Shown here piece after piece: positions 1 through 5,697 of a stretch of DNA of 7,574 bases. Below the pieces are notes generated by a model. That model was not told where the DNA came from. It saw nothing but the letters and a program-made list of their open reading frames with translations, and did not search any database. Where the stretch lies: the NCBI GenBank assembly GCA_046086245.1, contig JBJSXB010000212.1:1-7574 (forward strand), given 5' to 3'. Source of the DNA: F1-20-MAGs016 sp046086245. GTDB lineage: Bacteria; Planctomycetota; Planctomycetia; Pirellulales; UBA1268. How positions within the stretch are numbered: the first letter of the stretch is position 1; the number at the start of each line of letters is the position of its first letter. Position numbers and translations under genes: made by a program.

Positions 1-1408
1 TGAGGAAGAAATGCACCTTGCCCCAGAACTCGTTCATCATCCGGCCGAACATCTTCGGAAACCAGTAATAGATGGCCGCCCAGACTCCCATCGCCGTGCC
101 CGCGAACAACACGTAGTGGAAATGGGCGACGATGAAGTACGTGTCGTGGATGAAGATGTCGACCGGCGTCGCCGCCATGAAAATGCCCGACAGACCGCCG
201 ATGATGAACATCGACACGAACGACACCGCGAAGAGCATCGCCGTCGTGAACTGAATCCGTCCGCCCCACAACGTCCCGAGCCAGTTGAAGGTTTTCACCG
301 CGCTCGGCAGCGCGATCATCATCGTCGACACCATGAACGTGATGCCGAGCGCCGGGTTCATGCCGGACAGGAACATGTGGTGCCCCCAGACGATGAACCC
401 CAGGCCCGCGATGCCCGCTACCGAGTAGACCATCGGCCGATAACCGAACAGCGGTTTCCGGGCGAACACGGTGAGAATGTCGCTGACCATGCCCATCGCC
501 GGCAGGATCATGATGTAGACCGCGGGGTGGCTGTAGAACCAGAAGAGGTGCTGCCAGAGAATCGGATGGCCGCCGCCGGGGCCCGAGGAGAGGTTATTGA
601 CCACGTTGCCCTCGGGGGTGAAGAACCCGGTGCCGATGATCCGGTCGGTCAGTTGCATGAATCCGGCGGCTGTGAGCACCGGCAGCGCGAACGCCTGCAG
701 CACGGCGGTGATGAACATCGCCCAGATCGTCATCGGCAGGCGGAACATGGTCATCCCCGGGGCGCGCATGAGGATGATCGTCGTCATGTAATTCACGCTG
801 CCGAGCATGCTCGAAACGCCGACGAACGTCAGCCCGAGCAGCCACAGCGTCTGACCCCAGCCGCTCCCGGGACTCGACGCCACGTTGGTCGACAGTGGCG
901 GATAGCTGGTCCATCCGCCGGACGCCGCTCCGCCCTCGACGAAGAAGCTCGCTCCGAAGCAGAAGAAGGCCGGCCACATGAACCAATACGACAGCATGTT
1001 GAGCGTCGGAAAAGCCATGTCATCCGCGCCGATCATCAACGGAATCAGGAAATTGCCGAAGGCGCCGGCGAGGATCGGGATGATCACCAGGAAGATCATC
1101 ACCGTGGCGTGCATGGTGAACAGCATCGTGTAGAACTCGGGCGACATCTGTCCGCCTTCCTGGGCGAACAACGAGCCGAGGACCGGCACCTTCGACCACG
1201 GCCAGGCGACCTGCCAACGGACCGCGAGGGCAAGCAAGCCACCGATCAAGAACCACAGCAGCGTGGAAAACAGAAACTGCAGGCCGATGACCTTGTGGTC
1301 CTTGGAGAAAACGTACGTCGACAGGAAGGTCGACAGCTGGCTCGTCGGACGCCGCTCGGGAGCCGCCGGGACGCTCGCAGGCTGGTGGGGGGCGTGAACG
1401 GTGCTCAT
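1..1408 (-). CDS. coxA: Cytochrome c oxidase subunit I, A2-type heme-copper oxidase (3' end cut by window edge)
   Basis: Catalytic membrane subunit that reduces O2 to water at the heme a3-CuB centre and pumps protons. I read 469 codons from the ATG at 1408 to the left edge with no stop, so the C-terminus lies outside the window. Ligands seen: H100 (MLFTMHATVMIF, heme a), H294 in WFYSHPAVY with Y298 (CuB and the cross-linked Tyr), H343-H344 in WGHHMF (CuB), H421 in HDTYF (Mg site), H429 (heme a3) and H431 (heme a) in VAHFHYVLFAG. Proton-path residues: N119 and D130 (D channel) and K372 in SAVKTF (K channel). The helix VI motif is YSHPAVY instead of GHPEVY, so the D-channel glutamate is replaced by the Tyr-Ser pair that defines the A2 subclass. 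Hydrophobic segments recur throughout, as expected for about 12 helices. GGAGAG at 1415-1420, 6 nt upstream, supports the start. It lies 127 nt downstream of subunit II. Family assignment is essentially certain. Confidence 0.97.
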   Translation of the reverse strand, partial: MSTVHAPHQPASVPAAPERRPTSQLSTFLSTYVFSKDHKVIGLQFLFSTLLWFLIGGLLALAVRWQVAWPWSKVPVLGSLFAQEGGQMSPEFYTMLFTMHATVMIFLVIIPILAGAFGNFLIPLMIGADDMAFPTLNMLSYWFMWPAFFCFGASFFVEGGAASGGWTSYPPLSTNVASSPGSGWGQTLWLLGLTFVGVSSMLGSVNYMTTIILMRAPGMTMFRLPMTIWAMFITAVLQAFALPVLTAAGFMQLTDRIIGTGFFTPEGNVVNNLSSGPGGGHPILWQHLFWFYSHPAVYIMILPAMGMVSDILTVFARKPLFGYRPMVYSVAGIAGLGFIVWGHHMFLSGMNPALGITFMVSTMMIALPSAVKTFNWLGTLWGGRIQFTTAMLFAVSFVSMFIIGGLSGIFMAATPVDIFIHDTYFIVAHFHYVLFAGTAMGVWAAIYYWFPKMFGRMMNEFWGKVHFFL

Positions 1409-1535
1409 GGGCTGCTCTCCGGAACGGGCTCGGTGACGGTTCGGTGGACGATGGGCTAGCGCGGTCGGGTGGTCGAAAGGTTCCCGGGCGATCGACGGGG
1501 CTCGGAACAAGCCGCCGATCGCGGTGGTGGATCAT

Positions 1536-2342
1536 TTATGGTAGCGCGGCGACTTCCGTCGTGTCCGCGGTCGCTTCGGGCTGGGTCGCCTCCTGCCGAG
1601 CCTCCATCTCGGAGAGCCAGCGGTCGAAATCCGCCCGCGACTCGACGGTGATCCGCCCCTTCATCTTGTAGTGGCCCCAGCCGCACAGTTCGGCGCAGAC
1701 GATGTCGTACTGGCCGACTTCGGTCGCCTTGAACCACACCGGCGTTTTCATGCCGGGTACGGCGTCCTGTTTGATGCGGAGGTTGGGGAGGAAAAAGCTG
1801 TGTAGCACGTCCATGCTCTTGAGCTGGACGAGGACGTCCTCGTCGACGGGCACGTGCATGTCGTTGACGAGGAAGATGTCGTCGCGTGTGCCCATTTCCC
1901 CGTCACGTCCCGGGTAGCGGAGACGCCACTCGAACTGCCGCGCGACGACTTCCACGGTCGGCGCCATCCGCGGGCGACGCATCTTCACGTCCGCCCACGT
2001 GTTCATTTGGTAGATCGACAGGAAGAGCAACGTGGCGGCGGGAATGATCGTCCACACCACCTCGAGCGTGTGGCTCCCGTGGATGAAGGTCGCCGGCTTC
2101 GTGGTCCGTGCCGAGTCGTACTTCCACAAAAACCAGAACAACAGCACCTCGGTGACGATGAACACGATCCCCGTCAGTCCGAGGATGAAATAGAACAGGC
2201 TGTCGATCGACGCGCCGTGCGCCGACACGTCTTTGGGCAACCAGATGTCATAGGCCGGCGCAACCGCGAACGTCGCGACCCCGAGCACCGGCACGGCGAG
2301 GAACAGCAGGCTCCAGAAAATTCCGGCCCAACGGCTTCCCAC
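1536..2342 (-). CDS. coxB: Cytochrome c oxidase subunit II with CuA site
   Basis: Receives electrons from a periplasmic carrier at the binuclear CuA centre and passes them to heme a of subunit I. The protein has 268 residues. The N-terminus has a hydrophobic segment at about residues 6-28. Two membrane helices follow at about 48-73 and 93-112, and then an exported cupredoxin domain. CuA ligands are complete: H181 (VLHSFFLP), then C216, E218, C220, H224 and M227 in CAELCGWGHYKM. The aromatic electron-entry stretch QFEWRLRYPG is at 136-145. There is no C-terminal cytochrome c domain; the tail after about 248 is short, acidic and rich in Ala/Thr, so this is not a fused caa3-type subunit. The start is GTG, chosen because GAGGAGAG lies 6 nt upstream and gives the expected N-terminus. 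The gene precedes subunit I in the usual coxB-coxA order, and the diheme cytochrome just upstream is a candidate donor. Confidence 0.96.
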   Translation of the reverse strand: MGSRWAGIFWSLLFLAVPVLGVATFAVAPAYDIWLPKDVSAHGASIDSLFYFILGLTGIVFIVTEVLLFWFLWKYDSARTTKPATFIHGSHTLEVVWTIIPAATLLFLSIYQMNTWADVKMRRPRMAPTVEVVARQFEWRLRYPGRDGEMGTRDDIFLVNDMHVPVDEDVLVQLKSMDVLHSFFLPNLRIKQDAVPGMKTPVWFKATEVGQYDIVCAELCGWGHYKMKGRITVESRADFDRWLSEMEARQEATQPEATADTTEVAALP

Positions 2343-2348
2343 GGATGT

Positions 2349-2356
2349 CTCTCCTC
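2349..2356 (-). promoter_or_regulatory. Ribosome binding site deciding the GTG start of subunit II
   Basis: On the minus strand this reads GAGGAGAG, followed by 6 nt and GTG at 2342-2340. It is the strongest Shine-Dalgarno match in the 69-nt gap after the diheme cytochrome gene, and it supports the non-ATG start of coxB. Confidence 0.7.
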
Positions 2357-2411
2357 GGCGGGGGTATTGCGTGCGGCGGACGGCGTTCGTTCGCGGTGTC
2401 GTTCGGCTCGT

Positions 2412-3713
2412 TCAGAAGCGGTCGCGGGCCACGGCGGTCGGGGCCCGGTCGGCCCCCAGTTCGCCGTCGAAATCGTAGGGGAGCGAGCGGACGTAGTTGA
2501 CGATGTGCCAGATGTCCTCCGGTGCCACGGTGCCCTTCGCGGCGGGCATCGGTGCGCCGTTGATGCCGGCGTGGATCCGGTAATACAGATCGAGTGGCCG
2601 GCGGCCGCCACGGTAGGTGCCCTGTCGGAGGTTTCGCGGTGGGATCGTCCGCGGTGCGTGGGCGTCGCCATCGAGGACCTGGTGGAATCGATCTACCCAG
2701 GCGAGTGTCGCACGGTGCTCGGCCCGCTCCTCGGAGGTCATGCCGGAGGTCTTGGTCTCCCGCGCCCGCTGCGTGGTGCCGTCGAGTTCCTTTTCGATCT
2801 CGACGATCGCCTTGTTCCAGTCGTCGTAGTCGTTCGCCTGGCCGTCGCCGAGCCCGGTGACGCCGTGGCACTTCACGCAGTTGGCCTTGTCACCGTAGAA
2901 GAGTTCCTTCCCCTTGGCGATCGACTCGACAAGGTCGATGTCGGCCGGCATCTCCGGAACGGCGATCCGCGCATCGGCGGCGCCGCGCCATTTGTCGGCG
3001 ACCACGGTAAGGGTCTCGTCGACGAGAAACTCCCGTGTTTGCGGCAGTTTGCCCTGGGCGTCGTCGTCGAGGTCGAAAAACGCCCGCATCAGCGACAGTT
3101 CGGTTTCGCCACGGATCGACAGGTATTTCACATATTCCGCGAGGGCGTCGATCTGCGTCTCGCTGAGCAGTGCAAACGACGGCATCGACGTCCCGGGGAT
3201 ACCGTTGTGGAGGATCCGCACCAGATCGTCGTGCGTCGGCTTGTCGGCCCGTTCCGTGCTCTTGAACTTGAAGACGCCGGGGCGGTAATCGCGCGGATAG
3301 GGATTGAGGAACGCCGCCGTCGGTCCGAGCCCGTCGCCCGTGATGCCGTGGCAGTGAGCGCAGTGTTCGCGATAGAGCCCGTTCTTCTTGCCGGTGACGT
3401 CGCTGTGTACCGGGCCGGCCGCGAGATCGAGTTTGTTTTGATCGAGTCCCGACTCGGGGAGGACCGTCGGGGCGTCGGGGGTGCCGAACAGGGCGAGCAT
3501 GATCGTCGCCACCTGCTGTTCCTGGTCCGCGGTCAGTCTCTGTTTTGCCGCTTCGACCATGTTCGGCCGAAACCACGCGGCGGGAACCGCGCCGCATCCC
3601 GTACACGCGAGCATCACCAGGGGCAGCAGCGCGGCGATCCGCGGATGGATCGCAGATCGCGCGGACACTGCGGGAGAGATCGGTGCGGGCCGGATGGAAG
3701 TGCGCTGCGACAT
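2412..3713 (-). CDS. Diheme cytochrome c, probable lipoprotein, likely electron donor to the oxidase
   Basis: Exported electron carrier of 433 residues with two cytochrome c domains. Residues 1-40 form a basic then hydrophobic export signal ending LPLVMLACTGC, where C37 or C40 could be lipid-modified; the match to a lipobox is imperfect. Domain 1: heme motif C118-A-H-C121-H122, followed by GITGDGLGPTA and the stretch PYPRDYRPGVFKFKST, with M177 in GTSMPSF as likely sixth ligand. Domain 2: C279-V-K-C282-H283, followed by GVTGLGDGQANDYDDW, with M389 in GAPMPA as likely ligand and the closing helix IWHIVNYVRSLPY. Between heme motif 2 and its Met is a charged, probably helical insert (about 295-360). 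I chose the ATG at 3713 because AAGGA lies 7 nt upstream. An in-frame ATG at 3758 overlaps the previous stop as ATGA but has no clear binding site and would add 15 residues. Placed directly before subunits II and I, it probably feeds CuA; that role is inferred. Confidence 0.93.
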   Translation of the reverse strand: MSQRTSIRPAPISPAVSARSAIHPRIAALLPLVMLACTGCGAVPAAWFRPNMVEAAKQRLTADQEQQVATIMLALFGTPDAPTVLPESGLDQNKLDLAAGPVHSDVTGKKNGLYREHCAHCHGITGDGLGPTAAFLNPYPRDYRPGVFKFKSTERADKPTHDDLVRILHNGIPGTSMPSFALLSETQIDALAEYVKYLSIRGETELSLMRAFFDLDDDAQGKLPQTREFLVDETLTVVADKWRGAADARIAVPEMPADIDLVESIAKGKELFYGDKANCVKCHGVTGLGDGQANDYDDWNKAIVEIEKELDGTTQRARETKTSGMTSEERAEHRATLAWVDRFHQVLDGDAHAPRTIPPRNLRQGTYRGGRRPLDLYYRIHAGINGAPMPAAKGTVAPEDIWHIVNYVRSLPYDFDGELGADRAPTAVARDRF

Positions 3714-3720
3714 GGGAAGG

Positions 3721-3725
3721 TCCTT
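3721..3725 (-). promoter_or_regulatory. Ribosome binding site supporting the 3713 start of the diheme cytochrome
   Basis: AAGGA on the minus strand, 7 nt before the ATG at 3713-3711. The alternative ATG at 3758-3756 overlaps the upstream TGA (ATGA), which could allow re-initiation, but no Shine-Dalgarno match precedes it. Confidence 0.55.
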
Positions 3726-3754
3726 GATGAACCTCGCGGCAGGGACGGTGACGA

Positions 3755-4663
3755 TCATGTACCCAGGGTGGACACCGGGATCTCCAGCGTGCCCAGATCC
3801 TTGACTTGGTCGGGTTCGAGGCGGACCTGGAAACGACCCTTCGGAGTCCACTTGAGGTCGGGGCGGTCGAGTCCCAGGGCCCCGCTGGGCCCGGTCGAAC
3901 GCTCGTGCCATACCTGCAGTTCGACGGTCTCGCCGGCAGGGAGATCGGGGATGGTGAACGACCCATCAGCCGACGACACTGCCACGTAGCCGTCCTTGCG
4001 GAAGACGACGTATGCCTTCATCCACGGGTGGATGTTGCACGTGACCATCGTCGGCATACCGGTTTCGACGTCGGCCTTGTAGACCGTGCCGGCACCGGCG
4101 GGAATCAGTTGATTGAAGCTCGTGCCGGCGATGTTGGTGTTGTGCCCGATCGGATCACTGTTGCGGACGTCGATCGGCTGACCGACCCGTGCCGCGAACA
4201 CGGGCGAGAGGAACTCGCAGGTTTTTTGATCGAAGACGAGCGTCGTGTCGGGCACGGGGTTTCGCACCCGCCCCGTCTTTCGGGCGAAGACCACCACGTT
4301 GGCGACACCCTTCGTCGAGGGATCGACGAGGAAGGATCGGTCGAGCAGTTTCACACCATCCTTGGAACAGACCTCGGTATCCTTGTCGACGACGAGCGCC
4401 CGCGCGTCCGGCGGACCGCCCGCGAAGACGAACCGACCGGTCAGCGTGCCCCAACCCGTCCCCCCCGCTTCAGCGGCGACGGTTCCAGCCGACGCGTCGG
4501 CTGTGGCCAGCGACTGGCGCAGCGAGAGCGCGAGGCCGGCGTCGGCGACCGGAGTTGCCACCCGGTCGGAGCCACAGCCGATCATCAACGGCACTGCCGC
4601 GGCCAGGATGCCCCACGCGGGGCCGAAGGCCGGGCGCCGATCACTTCTTGAAGAGGCTGGCAT
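3755..4663 (-). CDS. Amicyanin-like cupredoxin / carboxypeptidase-regulatory-like protein, probable lipoprotein (paralogue 2)
   Basis: Exported 302-residue protein, probably binding type 1 copper. The N-terminus has a basic start, a hydrophobic stretch and LMIGC (C30), read as a signal with a possible lipid attachment site. A Ala/Thr/Gly-rich linker (about 31-70) follows. Next is a beta-rich module beginning WGTLTGRFVFAGGPP, with C99 in DTEVC and C149 in DQKTCEF. The copper-type ligands are H174 (NSDPIGHNTN) and C209, H212 and M215 in CNIHPWMKA; the C-x2-H-x2-M spacing is that of amicyanin. The C-terminal part has the DGSFTIPDLPAG turn and VWHE typical of carboxypeptidase-regulatory-like beta domains. 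It is colinear with the upstream gene's product, so the pair arose by duplication. Differences are the lipobox, the linker, a longer tail, and the loss of the His in the CxFxPH motif (here CEFLSP). The start overlaps the upstream gene by 23 nt, with GGGAGA 11 nt before it, suggesting translational coupling. Electron carrier is the first hypothesis; copper storage or delivery to the oxidase is an alternative. Confidence 0.85.
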   Translation of the reverse strand: MPASSRSDRRPAFGPAWGILAAAVPLMIGCGSDRVATPVADAGLALSLRQSLATADASAGTVAAEAGGTGWGTLTGRFVFAGGPPDARALVVDKDTEVCSKDGVKLLDRSFLVDPSTKGVANVVVFARKTGRVRNPVPDTTLVFDQKTCEFLSPVFAARVGQPIDVRNSDPIGHNTNIAGTSFNQLIPAGAGTVYKADVETGMPTMVTCNIHPWMKAYVVFRKDGYVAVSSADGSFTIPDLPAGETVELQVWHERSTGPSGALGLDRPDLKWTPKGRFQVRLEPDQVKDLGTLEIPVSTLGT

Positions 4664-5408
4664 CGAGCGTGATGTCTCCCATGGCGTTGTCCCCGGCTTT
4701 GACGGTCACTTTCTTGCGTCCCTTCGCGGTTTTTTCCGACTTGCCGGCGACCTTGATCTCGCCGATGTAGCCGGCTTTTTCGTGCCACAGTTGCAGTTCG
4801 ACCTCTCCCGCCGGAACACCCTTGATCTCGAAGCTTCCGTCCGGCTTGCTGACCGCCGCATAGGGATTGGGCCGGACGACCACCCAGGCCTTCATCCACG
4901 GGTGGATATTGCAGGTCACCTGCGCCGGAATCGCCTCCTCGGCAGTGAAGGTGATTTTCGATTCTCCGCCGGCGGGAATGAGGCTGTTGGACGGGCTGTT
5001 CTTGATGGTGGCGACGTTGCTGTTATGGCCGACCGTATCGGAGTTCTTCAGCACGAGCGACTGACCGGTCTGCACCACCGCGACATGGGGCTGGAAGCGG
5101 CAATCCTTGTTGTCGAGTGTCACCGTGGCACCCTTGGAGGCGGCGAGGTCGGGATGGATCTTCACGTCCTTGTCGCGAACGAAGACGACGACGTTGGCGA
5201 TGCCACCCGTGTCGCCGACCACCAATTCCTCACTCACGAGTTTGTGCTTGCCACAGACCTCGACGTCTTTGTCGGCCTTGATGTCGGAGACGGTCGGCTT
5301 GGCGCCGGCGTACACGAATCGTCCGCTGATGGTTCCCCAATCGTCGGCTCGGGCGATCCCCAAGCAGGTCACGACGATGCCTGTGGCGAGCATGATGGGA
5401 CGGTTCAT
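4641..5408 (-). CDS. Secreted amicyanin-like cupredoxin / carboxypeptidase-regulatory-like protein (paralogue 1)
   Basis: Periplasmic 255-residue protein. Residues 1-21 are a signal peptide ending GIARA before DDWG, with no convincing lipobox. The mature protein starts with a beta module WGTISGRFVYAGAKP, then C52 (DVEVC), the strand ANVVVFVRD, and C103-R-F-Q-P-H108. Candidate copper ligands are H128 (NSDTVGHNSN) and C166, H169 and M172 in CNIHPWMKA; the C-x2-H-x2-M spacing is as in amicyanin, and 38 residues separate the first His from the Cys. A DGSFEIKGVPAG turn, LWHE, and a lysine-rich C-terminus ending FKK follow. The start at 5408 was chosen because GGAGA (5415-5419) lies 6 nt upstream and it gives a clean signal peptide; a longer in-frame start at 5507 would place the tandem repeat in coding sequence and bury the signal. 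It is the first gene after the 289-nt gap and overlaps the next. Redox carrier to the oxidase is inferred, not shown. Confidence 0.87.
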   Translation of the reverse strand: MNRPIMLATGIVVTCLGIARADDWGTISGRFVYAGAKPTVSDIKADKDVEVCGKHKLVSEELVVGDTGGIANVVVFVRDKDVKIHPDLAASKGATVTLDNKDCRFQPHVAVVQTGQSLVLKNSDTVGHNSNVATIKNSPSNSLIPAGGESKITFTAEEAIPAQVTCNIHPWMKAWVVVRPNPYAAVSKPDGSFEIKGVPAGEVELQLWHEKAGYIGEIKVAGKSEKTAKGRKKVTVKAGDNAMGDITLDASLFKK

Positions 5409-5487
5409 GGCTGGTCTCCGCGGATTGGCTGACGGGTCGCGTCGGGGGGTGAGAACAGGAGGGAGGTGACGGAAGACGAATACCGGA

Positions 5488-5550
5488 CACCGTGTCGTGG
5501 GTTTCACCGTGTCGTGGGTTTCACCGTGTCGTGGGTTTCACCGTGTCGTG
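5488..5550. repeat. 17-bp direct tandem repeat, 3.7 copies
   Basis: The unit CACCGTGTCGTGGGTTT begins at 5488, 5505 and 5522 with three identical copies. A fourth copy starting at 5539 matches for 12 bases and then diverges after 5550. Each unit contains CAC and GTG half-sites spaced by 6 nt. It sits 80-142 nt upstream of the cupredoxin start codon, outside any supported coding region. The unit length is not a multiple of three. It could be an array of regulator sites or a slippage-generated repeat. Confidence 0.95.
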
Positions 5551-5578
5551 AGGTTGCAAAGCCCCTTTATCGCACCCC

Positions 5579-5599
5579 AGCCGCCGGGGCGGGGCGGCT
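5579..5599. other. GC-rich inverted repeat downstream of the tri-heme cytochrome stop
   Basis: AGCCGCC at 5579-5585 and GGCGGCT at 5593-5599 form a perfect 7-bp stem with a 7-nt loop, about 100 nt past the TAA on the minus strand. No U-rich tract follows in the direction of transcription, so it is not a standard intrinsic terminator. In DNA this GC-rich, a stem of this size can arise by chance. Confidence 0.35.
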
Positions 5600-5697
5600 C
5601 GCCGCGCACGCTGCCGGGGAGAGCAGCGGACCGCGCCGGGGGGTGACGAGGCGATGAAATACGGAACGGGGAAAAACGTCGGTGGCCTCGGTGAAGG

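Larger units (their letters stand above)
5409..5697. other. Gene-free interval between tri-heme cytochrome and cupredoxin genes; probable promoter/leader region
   Basis: This is the longest non-coding stretch in the window (289 nt) and the only place where an internal promoter for the five-gene block downstream would have room. It holds the 17-bp tandem repeat (5488-5550) and a GC-rich inverted repeat (5579-5599). I find no convincing -35/-10 pair on the minus strand, no long T-tract terminator and no supported small gene. Confidence 0.6.

Noticed and set aside
11..1459. 482-codon plus-strand open frame
   Set aside because: It is antisense to subunit I. The translation is a run of His, Arg, Glu and Asp produced by reading the complement of membrane-helix codons; no motif supports a real protein.
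1854..3989. 711-codon plus-strand open frame
   Set aside because: It lies antisense to subunit II, the diheme cytochrome and part of a cupredoxin, all of which have clear family motifs. Its translation is Arg/Asp/Val-rich with no recognisable domain, as expected from the opposite strand of high-GC genes.
5409..5507. N-terminal extension of the first cupredoxin to an ATG at 5507
   Set aside because: It would place part of the 17-bp repeat in coding sequence and put 33 residues before a clean signal peptide. The start at 5408 has GGAGA at proper spacing.
5488..5550. Possible CRISPR array
   Set aside because: The 17-bp units are directly adjacent with no spacers and there are no cas genes, so it is a simple tandem repeat.
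5579..5599. Intrinsic terminator for the multiheme cytochrome gene
   Set aside because: The 7-bp GC stem is not followed by a U-tract on the transcribed strand, so it is listed only as an inverted repeat.
5466..5657. Small plus-strand frame across the tandem repeat
   Set aside because: It has no ribosome binding site, opposes all neighbours, and its middle is a frame-shifted translation of the 17-bp repeat.
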